A stretch of DNA of 56,145 nucleotides from Bacteroidetes bacterium GWE2_42_24 (GTDB lineage: Bacteria > Bacteroidota > Bacteroidia > Bacteroidales > TTA-H9): assembly GCA_001768515.1 (NCBI GenBank), contig MEOA01000032.1, forward strand, positions 1 to 56,145. Direction: 5' to 3'. Each line of letters begins with the position of its first letter. The first letter of the stretch is position 1. Below the pieces are notes generated by a model. It had not been told where the DNA came from. It was given only the letters and a program-made list of their open reading frames with translations, and did not search any database. Both the position numbers and the translations under genes were made by a program. Shown piece after piece: positions 1 through 8,462 of this stretch.

Positions 1-735
1 ACCTGGGAATGGTATAAAACTTTTGGCAGCCTGACCGAAAACAGTTGTTGGGGTGTAGTCAGAAATGATGAACACAACTGGATGATACTTTCAACAACTG
101 CCATTGGGGCATCGGGCGAAAGTTGCGATGTGAAATGTACAGGCCAAGGGCATTATGATGTCTGGATGTTCGAAATCAAAGACTGTGATCAATACCAGCC
201 ATCTATCCCAACCCGTCCGGAGGGTCCAGATACACTGCTCTGTTCCGTTCTTACTCCATTAAGCACATACACTACCCGAACAGTCGCGTCAGCAGATGGT
301 TACGACTGGCAATTGTTGCCTGCCGTGGCAGGAATGACAGCATCAACCGACACCTCAATGGTAGTTACATGGAACCCGGCTTACGAGGGCAATGCTACGC
401 TGAAGGTACGCAGCCTCAATACCTGCGGAACAAGCCAGTGGAGTGATTCATTAGTACTTCAGGTACGAACCTGTATCGGGATAAATGAAACCAATGAGAT
501 AGGTTTCCTGGTATGGCCAAACCCGGCTAATGACAAGGTTTATTTCGGGATTGCACAGTTTCTCCGGCTTCCGGCAGTCATAACCATAGCCGATGTTACC
601 GGCAGGGTCATCTTCAGGAGCGAGATAAGCGGGCAGCAACTAATCTGGGATACCCGTCTGGTATCATCCGGGATGTACATTTACACCCTTACCTGCAACG
701 GCATGAGCCGCACTGGGAAGTTGGTGATAAAATAA
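1..735 (+). CDS. T9SS-sorted secreted protein, C-terminal part (5' truncated by window)
   Basis: The frame is open from base 1, so this is the 3' part of a longer gene. The internal ATG at 82 is not a credible start. The first residues (TWEWYKTFG) continue the same W-x-x-x-F/Y-G repeat seen in the next gene. A Pro-rich linker and an Ig-like stretch follow, then a Por-type sorting domain at about residues 175-244 (VWPNPANDKV, GRVIF, SSGMYIYTL, ending GKLVIK). Such proteins cross the outer membrane through the type IX system and lose the domain on anchoring. Bases 157-540 are almost identical to 2094-2477 of the next gene, but the sorting domains after that point differ, which suggests recombination between paralogues. 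Passenger function is unknown. Confidence 0.85.
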   Translation, partial: TWEWYKTFGSLTENSCWGVVRNDEHNWMILSTTAIGASGESCDVKCTGQGHYDVWMFEIKDCDQYQPSIPTRPEGPDTLLCSVLTPLSTYTTRTVASADGYDWQLLPAVAGMTASTDTSMVVTWNPAYEGNATLKVRSLNTCGTSQWSDSLVLQVRTCIGINETNEIGFLVWPNPANDKVYFGIAQFLRLPAVITIADVTGRVIFRSEISGQQLIWDTRLVSSGMYIYTLTCNGMSRTGKLVIK

Positions 736-743
736 TTATGATT

Positions 744-776
744 ATCATTACCGGCGGTTATACCGCCGGCAATGAT
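744..776. terminator. Intergenic hairpin between the two T9SS paralogues
   Basis: ATCATT and CCGGCGGT arms pair with ACCGCCGG and AATGAT around a 3-base loop. No T tract follows on the plus strand, so it may be an RNA structure or a processing site rather than a simple intrinsic terminator. The copy at the right end of the window keeps the hairpin. There the loop-closing T-A pair has become C-G, which supports selection on the fold, although one stem mismatch is also present. Confidence 0.6.
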
Positions 777-791
777 TAAAAAAACTGTAAC

Positions 792-2684
792 ATGGTAAGA
801 CGATTAGTATTTCTTCTCCTTTTTTCTTTATCATTGATGATGCCTGTTATCAGCCAGAATAAGGAAGAGTGTCCATACCAGATTACATGGCAAGGTTGTT
901 TTGGTACTCAATATTGGGAAAATGAATCTGCATTTTGTAAAACAATTGATAGTGGATATATTATAGCTACATCTGTCATTCCAATAAACTCAATCAATCC
1001 TGATGGGTTGGGTGGAGAAGATATCCAGCTGATTAAACTGAATAAAAACAGGGAGACAGAATGGTCAAAGTATTATGGAGGCAGTTCGGCTGATATATGT
1101 GGTAGTATTGTTTCAGATGGGAAAGGCTACTATTACATAAGTGGCAATACCTGGTCTTCCGACAGTAATGTTCAATCGTATAATCATGGGTTTGGTGATA
1201 ACTGGATTTTTAAAATTGACAGTTCGGGAGACATCGTCTGGGAACATTGTTTTGGTGGTTCCGGGGAGGATTATGGAGGTGGTTTGCGGCTGTTGTCTGA
1301 TGGTAATCTGATTTCCTTTAGCGCAAGTTCGAGCAGCGATGGTGACGTGGGTGTCAATTACGGATTTCTTGATGTCTGGCTCTTTATTTTCACACCCGAA
1401 GGAGAGATACTTCAGAACAAAGTGCTAGGGAACCATATTCACAACAGTATTCTGGACCTAATAGAAACCAATGATGGGGGATTTTTCTTTACTTCACAGG
1501 GGTGTCCTGGCGGGATGATCCCGCCCACGGGGTATCATGGCGATGATGATGTATGGTGTGTGAAACTAGATCGACAATTTAACATTGAGTGGCAAAAGCT
1601 TTATGGAGGAGCATACAACGAATATGGATTATACGGGATAAAAGAGCTTGATAATGGTTATGTTTTCCTGGCTCGAACCAATTCTAACGATGGTGATGTT
1701 TCCGGATTGACAGGGACGCCCGGAAGCAACAGCACGATGAATATCTGGGTTGTACGAATTGATAGTAACGGTAATCTGATTTGGCAGCAATGCTTTGGCA
1801 GTGGAAAATTAGATTATACCCGAGACATCTTCCCAACAGAAGATAAAGGATTTATCATTTTTGGTGACAGGGGAATGACATTAGATTGTTTTCCATCTGG
1901 AGCCTATAGCGATGTGTGGGTTATTAAAACAGACAGTATCGGTAATTTAGAGTGGCAGGTAACTTATGGGGCATTTTCGAATGACCATTGCTGGGGTGCC
2001 ATAAAGAAAGATGAATTTAGCTGGATGATTTTATCCACTATTTGGGCAATGGTAGATACTTGTGATGTTAAGTGTACGCATATAGGTAGTAGTGATGTGT
2101 GGATGTTCGAGATCAAAGACTGTGATCAATACCAACCATCTACCCCAACCCGTCCGGAGGGTCCCGATACACTGCTCTGTTCTGTTCTTACTCCGTTAAG
2201 CATATACACTACCCGGGCAGTCGCATCAGCAGATGGTTACGACTGGCAATTGTTGCCTGACGTAGCAGGAATGACAGCATCAACCGACACCTCAATGGTA
2301 GTTACATGGAACCCGGCTTACGAGGGCAATGCTACGCTGAAGGTACGCAGCCTCAATACCTGCGGAACAAGCCAGTGGAGTGATTCATTAGTACTTCAGG
2401 TAAGAACCTGTATTGGAATTAATGAAACCAATGAGATAGGTTTCCTGGTATGGCCAAACCCGGCTAATGACAAAGTAGTTTTCAGCTACACTATCCCCGA
2501 AACCAAAGAGGGAGCCCAGCTCACGATCACCGATGCCTTGGGTCGACAGATAATAACCTTCGATTTAAACGGTTCACGGGGAGAAAAAATTTTACACACA
2601 CACAACCTTAGGCCAGGAGTCTACTTTTACACACTCAGCACCGTCAATGTGTCAAAAGTTGGTAAATTGGTGATAAGCTATTAG
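792..2684 (+). CDS. T9SS-sorted secreted protein with propeller-like repeats
   Basis: A 630-residue exported protein. Residues 1-22 are a signal peptide (basic start, LLLF core, end near VISQ). Residues about 25-430 hold degenerate repeats of the type EWxKxYGGS...DGGF...DVWVxKxDSxGN. These resemble the beta-propeller-like repeats common in secreted Bacteroidota proteins. An Ig-like linker and a type A sorting domain follow (VWPNPANDKV near residue 555, then GVYFYTLS and GKLVISY). The gene lies 56 bp after its paralogue and ends in an intrinsic terminator. The ligand or substrate is unknown. A third, truncated copy of its 5' end lies inverted at 55531-55646. Confidence 0.88.
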   Translation: MVRRLVFLLLFSLSLMMPVISQNKEECPYQITWQGCFGTQYWENESAFCKTIDSGYIIATSVIPINSINPDGLGGEDIQLIKLNKNRETEWSKYYGGSSADICGSIVSDGKGYYYISGNTWSSDSNVQSYNHGFGDNWIFKIDSSGDIVWEHCFGGSGEDYGGGLRLLSDGNLISFSASSSSDGDVGVNYGFLDVWLFIFTPEGEILQNKVLGNHIHNSILDLIETNDGGFFFTSQGCPGGMIPPTGYHGDDDVWCVKLDRQFNIEWQKLYGGAYNEYGLYGIKELDNGYVFLARTNSNDGDVSGLTGTPGSNSTMNIWVVRIDSNGNLIWQQCFGSGKLDYTRDIFPTEDKGFIIFGDRGMTLDCFPSGAYSDVWVIKTDSIGNLEWQVTYGAFSNDHCWGAIKKDEFSWMILSTIWAMVDTCDVKCTHIGSSDVWMFEIKDCDQYQPSTPTRPEGPDTLLCSVLTPLSIYTTRAVASADGYDWQLLPDVAGMTASTDTSMVVTWNPAYEGNATLKVRSLNTCGTSQWSDSLVLQVRTCIGINETNEIGFLVWPNPANDKVVFSYTIPETKEGAQLTITDALGRQIITFDLNGSRGEKILHTHNLRPGVYFYTLSTVNVSKVGKLVISY

Positions 2685-2717
2685 GATAGCGGGTCAAATC
2701 AATATATTTGTTTTCCC

Positions 2718-2750
2718 AGAACCCTGAAAGGTTCTATTTTGTCCTTTTTC
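2718..2750 (+). terminator. Rho-independent terminator after the T9SS gene
   Basis: AGAACC and GGTTCT form a 6-bp stem with a CTGAAA loop, followed by a T-rich run (attttgtcctttttc). It sits 34 bp after the stop codon and separates the T9SS pair from the phage tail genes. Confidence 0.7.
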
Positions 2751-2791
2751 CAGCACCTATCGCAAGGTAGTTTAGCAGCAAAACTATACCG

Positions 2792-3331
2792 ATGGGAGCT
2801 AGATTTCGCGAATACATGGCGGCTCAAGGTACCAACCGCCGCAGGCACGGGCTGGCAGGTGCCAACTTAGCCACTATACCTCTTGAGATAGAAATTCAGA
2901 ATGTAGTTACCAGAGACGAACTACCACAACTCAATGATGAGTTACTTAAGCAGTTCAACTCCGAGGTTAAGCAATGGGGAACTTCAGTTCTACAGGAACT
3001 GCGTTACAATATCCCCGAGATGGGAATAGAGGGGACGGAGCTTACAGATTCTCTTCGGACAAACTTCCGAAAGAATGCCGGAGGTATTAATCGCATCGGG
3101 TTTTCCTTTCGGCCTCATGGCGTTTATATCCATAAAGGAGTTGGGCGTGGATACCAGATGCAAGGAGGTGTGGTGGTCCGAACCGCCAAAGGAGAACCTA
3201 AACCTCAGGAACGATACCCGAAACCGTGGTTCAACCCAGTGATCGAAGCCTTTATTAATGATCTCAACCAGATCGTTGGCAAGTACTATGCTACGGCCGT
3301 AATGAATACAGTCAGAATTTACATCCCGTAG
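2792..3331 (+). CDS. Phage tail-completion / neck-like protein (HK97 gp10-like)
   Basis: A 179-residue protein at the head of a collinear tail module, 3 bp before the tape measure gene. The C-terminal half (FSFRPHGVYIHKGVGRGY, then a PKPWFNPVIEAFI segment) has the look of small HK97 gp10-like proteins that join head and tail: a basic protein with an HKG segment and a terminal amphipathic helix. This assignment is inferred from gene order and general appearance, not from a firm motif. An in-frame stop lies just upstream, so ATG 2792 is the first possible ATG. No head, portal or terminase gene precedes it; the next upstream gene is chromosomal, so the left end of the module looks cut here. Confidence 0.5.
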   Translation: MGARFREYMAAQGTNRRRHGLAGANLATIPLEIEIQNVVTRDELPQLNDELLKQFNSEVKQWGTSVLQELRYNIPEMGIEGTELTDSLRTNFRKNAGGINRIGFSFRPHGVYIHKGVGRGYQMQGGVVVRTAKGEPKPQERYPKPWFNPVIEAFINDLNQIVGKYYATAVMNTVRIYIP

Positions 3332-3334
3332 CGT

Positions 3335-6300
3335 ATGGCAACCAACATCAAAGACTTTCGTTTCTCGATATATATTAACAACGACGCTGCCAGGAAGTCG
3401 CTCATCGAGATGGAGCAGCTCAGCGATAAGTACACTGTCGCATTGGATAAATTGGCCAAGGCTGGCAAATCCAACACGGCCGAATATGCTCAAACAAAAA
3501 CAAAGCTCGACCAGGTTAAGGCCGCCATGACCGACATGAGCAGGCAAGCCGGCATCACATCTTTGTCAATCACTCAACTTACAGCACTAAAGAAAACCCT
3601 GAACTATGAGTTTTCAAGGGCCATTCCGGGTACAGCTCACTGGGAAAAATTAAAAACAGACATCCAGACTGTGAACGCGAGGATGTCTCAACTTCGCATC
3701 CAAAACAATCAAACTGGCCTCTCTATAGGTAAAATTGCCGATGGTATGAATCGCTACATCGGGATGATTACGATGGCCGCCGCATCCCTCACGGGTCTGA
3801 TTCTTGGAGTGCGCAAAACCATCGACGCCTATGCTGAGTGGGATGACAAGCTGGCCGACGTGATGAAAACAACAGGTCTCACCAAGGATCAGGTAAAAGA
3901 ACTTAACAACGAACTGGCAAAAATAAGCACCCGCACCCCGCAGATCGAACTGCTCAACTTGGCCAGGGATGCTGGTAAACTTGGGATAACAGGCACAAAA
4001 AACATTCGTGATTTTGTGGAAGCCGGTAACCAGATTAATGTCGCCCTGGGCGAGGATCTGGGTGAGGATGCCATCAAAAATATTGGCAAAATGGTTGGTG
4101 TATTCGAAAAATCAACCAAACAACTTCAGAATGCTGACCTTAAAACACAAATGTTGGCTGTAGGCAGCGCGGTCAATGAACTGGGAGCAAGCAGTACCGC
4201 CAGCGAGCCTTATCTGGTGGCATTTGCCGGACGACTGGGAGGTGTAGCCAAACAAGCCGGCATCAGTATGACTTCAATATTAGGCTTTGCTTCAGCCCTT
4301 GATCAGGACATGCAACAGGTCGAGATGTCGGCCACTGCACTTCAAAACTTCATCATGAAGCTGATGGGAGATCCAGCTAAGTTTGCAAAACTGGCTGGGA
4401 TCGAGGTAACAAAATTTACTCAATTGCTGAATACCGATGCCAATGCAGCTATAAAACAAATGCTGACGGCATTGAATCAGAAAGGAGGGTTCCAGGCACT
4501 AATACCGATATTTCAAGATATGGGACTCGATGGTGCACGCGCCACAGGTGTGCTGTCGTCCATGGCTGGCAGTATCGATAAGATTGAAGTAGCCCAGACC
4601 ATTGCTAACAAAGCAATGAATCAAGGGGTATCAATAACAAACGAGTATAACACGAAAAACAACACTGCCCAAGCTGAACTTGAGAAAGCACGTAAAGGAT
4701 TCCAGGCGATGGCGGTAGAACTGGGAGAAAGGCTTGCCCCGGCCATGACATTTAGCACTAACGGGATGAGTTACTTCCTGAAGGCTTTGAAGATTACCAT
4801 TGAGTTCGTTGCTGAACATAAACGAGCAATCGGTACTTTAATAATTACATTAATTACTTACCAGGCTACTGTAAAAGCATTAGCATTAATTGAGGCTATT
4901 CGCAACAAAGAAGGCGCTATCGGGTTGGCATTAATAAAAGCCAGAGCTCTGGCCGAGAATGCCGGAATCATTATAACACAAGCATACGCTGCGGCTACTA
5001 TGTTGTTATCAGGAAACATCAAAGGAGCCACGCAAGCTGTACGTGTTTTAAATACCGCAATTAAAGGATCGCCATGGGGTTGGTTAGCTGCTGCAATTGG
5101 CGCAGCAGTAGCATATTTAATCATTTTCAAAGAAAAATCAGACGAAGCATCAAAATTTACCGAGTATTACAATCAGGCACTAGAGCGAAATACAGAATTA
5201 CTTGTAGCAGAACAGGCTGAATTTAAAGGACTCATTCGCCAGGCTATGAGTGCTAATGAAGGCACTGAGCTTCGCAAAAACTTGATTGATCAACTCAACC
5301 AAAAGTACCCTGGTTTTTTAAGCCATTTAGATGCTGAACGTGTATCGAATGGTGAACTTTCCAGAATGCTTGACAACGTTAATGCTATGTACAGGCAAAA
5401 ATTCAAGCTCGTAAAAGAAAATGCCCGAATAGATGCTCTCACAAAACAATTGTCGGACAAAGAGCTGGAAAAAATGAAGATTGAAGATGAACTGGCTAAA
5501 CTTAGGGGAAAGGCTATAACTGATGGTACTAGTGAAGCTAAACGAGAAAAAGAACTTCAATCAAAATTATCACAGATCAACCTGGAGCAAAATTTAATTG
5601 AGGGTAATATTGAATTAGTTCAAAATAAGGCTAATCAAACAAAACAAGAGATTGAAAATATCCTTAATCCTTCAATTGATGAGCTTGAGAAGAAAATTGC
5701 CCAATATGATAAAGCCTGGAAAATTTACCACGATCGAGCATCTAAAGCAGAAAAAGAAGGTAGGCCAGAAGATCAAAAATATTATTTAGAGCAGTCAGCT
5801 ACAGTTGCTATTGCAAAAACTGACGCTGAAAATAAACTTGCCGTCAAGAAAAAAGAAGAAGAAGACAAGAAAAAAAATAGAAAAATAACCACTGATGATA
5901 ATATAGACGTTATAAACGGTAAAGTCAATCCAGCCGATAAAAAGGCAATGCTGGAAGCTAAAAGAGCTGAACAAAAGGCTTGGGATGAGCTTGAAAAAAT
6001 CCTTGACAAGGAACTGGAAACAGAAGGTAAGAACGGCAAAAACAATATTTCTAAAGGCCTTAATACAGAATTAAGCAAAGCTACTACCGATAAAAAAGAG
6101 AAGGATGCATTGGTTAAAAACCAAATGGACTTCGCTAATTCTATTAGGGATAGTGCATGGGCTTTAGCACAAGAAGAAATTGCTGCAGAGGAGGAAGTCA
6201 ATGAATTTTATAAATATGCTACTCAAGCAACAATGGCTGCAAAACAGCGACAGTTCGATGCAGCATTTCAATCACTTGACGACATAAAGGCTATTTTTAA

Positions 6301-6925
6301 TGAAGAAACGGCAGCTTTTAAAGCGGCAGCAATTGGACAAGCTATTATAAATACATATGCCGGTGCCACTGCTGCATTTGCACCACCACCAGTTGGTGCA
6401 GGACCTATTTTGGGTCCAATATTGGCCGCAACTACAATTGCAGCTGGACTAGCTAACGTTGCCAAAATTATTAATCCACAATATGCCGAAGGCCGCTACC
6501 CCGTGATCGGAGCCTCCGATGGCCATACCTATAACGCCGCTTATCAGAGCACGCCCCGCACAGGGTTATACACCAAAGCTACGCTGTTGGGTGGTTTGGG
6601 TCTGGTAGGTGAGCGGGGTTCAGAGATCGTGATCAGCAACCCACACGTTCGCCACCTGCAGATGAACTACCCCGAAGTGATCAATACCATCTACCGAACA
6701 GCAACACGTGTGCCACAATTCGCCGCAGGAAATTACCCGGCACCGGGATATGGAACAAACACACAAGCTGACCAACAGAAAAGTAATGGAAAGGAGGATT
6801 TAATGATAGAGTTGCTCACAAGAATAGCTCGATCAAATGAAAAACCATTCAGAGGCTTTATTACCTATAACGATTTGAATGATATAATAAATGAAGTGGC
6901 AAAAATCGAAAACGGATTAAAATAA
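3335..6925 (+). CDS. Phage tail tape measure protein (TP901 type)
   Basis: A 1196-residue protein. It starts with a coiled-coil head (residues 10-130). A tape-measure core follows (about 150-420), with the typical order AYAEWDDKLADVMKTTGLT, LNNELAKISTRTP, then LARDAGKLGI and GNQINVALGEDL. Two hydrophobic segments occur (about 495-515 and 580-600), then a long charged coiled-coil region (620-930), an Ala/Gly/Pro-rich segment near 1000-1045 and a GLVGERGSEIVIS motif near 1090 typical of the C-terminus of this family. It sets the tail length and helps DNA pass into the host. About 1,200 residues would suit a long non-contractile tail of roughly 150-180 nm at the usual 0.15 nm per residue. Transcription is with its neighbours, separated by 3 and 8 bp. 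Confidence 0.93.
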   Translation: MATNIKDFRFSIYINNDAARKSLIEMEQLSDKYTVALDKLAKAGKSNTAEYAQTKTKLDQVKAAMTDMSRQAGITSLSITQLTALKKTLNYEFSRAIPGTAHWEKLKTDIQTVNARMSQLRIQNNQTGLSIGKIADGMNRYIGMITMAAASLTGLILGVRKTIDAYAEWDDKLADVMKTTGLTKDQVKELNNELAKISTRTPQIELLNLARDAGKLGITGTKNIRDFVEAGNQINVALGEDLGEDAIKNIGKMVGVFEKSTKQLQNADLKTQMLAVGSAVNELGASSTASEPYLVAFAGRLGGVAKQAGISMTSILGFASALDQDMQQVEMSATALQNFIMKLMGDPAKFAKLAGIEVTKFTQLLNTDANAAIKQMLTALNQKGGFQALIPIFQDMGLDGARATGVLSSMAGSIDKIEVAQTIANKAMNQGVSITNEYNTKNNTAQAELEKARKGFQAMAVELGERLAPAMTFSTNGMSYFLKALKITIEFVAEHKRAIGTLIITLITYQATVKALALIEAIRNKEGAIGLALIKARALAENAGIIITQAYAAATMLLSGNIKGATQAVRVLNTAIKGSPWGWLAAAIGAAVAYLIIFKEKSDEASKFTEYYNQALERNTELLVAEQAEFKGLIRQAMSANEGTELRKNLIDQLNQKYPGFLSHLDAERVSNGELSRMLDNVNAMYRQKFKLVKENARIDALTKQLSDKELEKMKIEDELAKLRGKAITDGTSEAKREKELQSKLSQINLEQNLIEGNIELVQNKANQTKQEIENILNPSIDELEKKIAQYDKAWKIYHDRASKAEKEGRPEDQKYYLEQSATVAIAKTDAENKLAVKKKEEEDKKKNRKITTDDNIDVINGKVNPADKKAMLEAKRAEQKAWDELEKILDKELETEGKNGKNNISKGLNTELSKATTDKKEKDALVKNQMDFANSIRDSAWALAQEEIAAEEEVNEFYKYATQATMAAKQRQFDAAFQSLDDIKAIFNEETAAFKAAAIGQAIINTYAGATAAFAPPPVGAGPILGPILAATTIAAGLANVAKIINPQYAEGRYPVIGASDGHTYNAAYQSTPRTGLYTKATLLGGLGLVGERGSEIVISNPHVRHLQMNYPEVINTIYRTATRVPQFAAGNYPAPGYGTNTQADQQKSNGKEDLMIELLTRIARSNEKPFRGFITYNDLNDIINEVAKIENGLK

Positions 6926-6933
6926 CATTATTC

Positions 6934-8460
6934 ATGTCTATAAGCCTACAACAGACTCCCGGCCCAGTAAATCTCCTCTGCGACGAGGTGAAGCTGGCAT
7001 TCATAGCAAATGGCCGTTTACAGATACCCGGGAGCAAAGCTCAGGCCACATTTGGAAATGTCCCGGGAATTAATATGCCTACAGGACACTGGGTAGAACT
7101 TCAATGGAACGGCATCACCGAACGAATATACTTCGACGGGCTTAATACTTCCGGCAATTCGTGCACAAAACTCACAACCACTAATGCCCAGATCTGGACC
7201 CGGGATCATCTTGCTGAGGCTCTCAGATCGAATTATAACATTGTACACGATTTTGATGTGAATGTTACCACCAACAATTCACTAACCTTAACAACCAGAA
7301 ACAAGCAGGCCACAGGCCTTACCATCATCCAGCGAACCGGGTATAACCCTGGGATGTGGTTTTACGTGAACAACCAGGGGGCAGATCCGGTATATCAGCC
7401 AGGTTATGCCATCATCGTGCAGACTTATGTAAAAACAGCAAATGGTGTCACTACGCTGGTAAATGAAGACCGCTTGACACCCGATTCTTCAGGGTATGCC
7501 GAAGCCGATTTTGGTGAGCTGCTGCGTGGTTTTGTAACACCTGTTGTCGCAATCAGCAACAACGAATTAGTGACAAAGCGTACCAGCATGGTATGCACCT
7601 TCTGGTTCCGGTACGGTGAGGTTTGGAATGGCGACTACCAACGCCTGTATACAACACCAGAATACAAAGGAATATGGGGCGGGCTTAGTACCGTGGCAAA
7701 AAGTTATATAGACAACAATATGGCAGACTGGTACCAGCGTCTGCAGCTTGACAAACTATTTCTTAACAACATGCCTTCCTACATCCCTACCACAACCCAG
7801 GCACCGCAGCGCCTCTATTGGATGTGTATGCAGAGTGGACTGGCCTCTGTCAACATAAAAATGAAAGGATGGAACACTGGAGGCATAAACAACGATGTTG
7901 TGGCTACAATTGCCAATCCTGAGCAATACATGATTTACGAGATTGATACCTCATACCAGCGAATGATGTATAACGGGTGGGCAGCTCCTAATGATCTGCG
8001 CTACGAGATAACAATCCAGACAACTGACGGTACTATACTGGCCGGTCCACAGGGGTACTGGATAGACAGGAGGCAATCGAGGCATGAACGGTATTTCATG
8101 TTCCGGAATTCACTTGGCGGGTTCGACACCCTTATTGCCCGCGGACTTCAAGATACAACATTGCAGATAGACCGCTACATTACACAGTACAACGCCGACG
8201 GACTACGACAAGCGTGGCGTAACGAGGCAAGCCGGCAAATGACTCAGAACACTGGTGGGCTCAGGGCTGATTACAAACGATACCTGGCCGAACTTATGCT
8301 GTCTACTTATGTACAACTTATTGTGCCTGGACATAGAACACTCAACGTGATCATAACCGACAGCGAGGTCAATACGGATACCGATGACGAACAACGTCCG
8401 ACGCTCGAATTCACTTTCGTACCTGCATCAAAGGATCAGTTTTATTCAAGATATTATTGA
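6934..8460 (+). CDS. Phage tail protein, distal-tail or baseplate candidate
   Basis: A 508-residue protein directly after the tape measure, where siphoviruses place the distal tail protein. It has no signal peptide or membrane segment and is rich in Asn, Thr and aromatic residues, as in beta-sandwich virion proteins. The N-terminal 100 residues (GPVNLLCDEVKLAF, TFGNVPG, WNGITERIYFDG) look like a beta domain. The C-terminus (TLNVIITDSEVNTDTDDEQR) ends in an acidic turn. I do not recognise a named family; the role is inferred from position only. The stop codon lies 2 bp before the ATG of the next gene, so the two are probably translated together. Confidence 0.6.
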   Translation: MSISLQQTPGPVNLLCDEVKLAFIANGRLQIPGSKAQATFGNVPGINMPTGHWVELQWNGITERIYFDGLNTSGNSCTKLTTTNAQIWTRDHLAEALRSNYNIVHDFDVNVTTNNSLTLTTRNKQATGLTIIQRTGYNPGMWFYVNNQGADPVYQPGYAIIVQTYVKTANGVTTLVNEDRLTPDSSGYAEADFGELLRGFVTPVVAISNNELVTKRTSMVCTFWFRYGEVWNGDYQRLYTTPEYKGIWGGLSTVAKSYIDNNMADWYQRLQLDKLFLNNMPSYIPTTTQAPQRLYWMCMQSGLASVNIKMKGWNTGGINNDVVATIANPEQYMIYEIDTSYQRMMYNGWAAPNDLRYEITIQTTDGTILAGPQGYWIDRRQSRHERYFMFRNSLGGFDTLIARGLQDTTLQIDRYITQYNADGLRQAWRNEASRQMTQNTGGLRADYKRYLAELMLSTYVQLIVPGHRTLNVIITDSEVNTDTDDEQRPTLEFTFVPASKDQFYSRYY

Positions 8461-8462
8461 AA

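Noticed and set aside
2688..2700. TAGCGGG match to the tRNA-Met end, possible left attachment site
   Set aside because: Only seven bases agree and the sequence differs right after; a real attachment core should be longer.
8457..8462. TTG start for the 699-codon reading of the hub-like tail gene
   Set aside because: An ATG two codons later gives the same protein with a more usual start.
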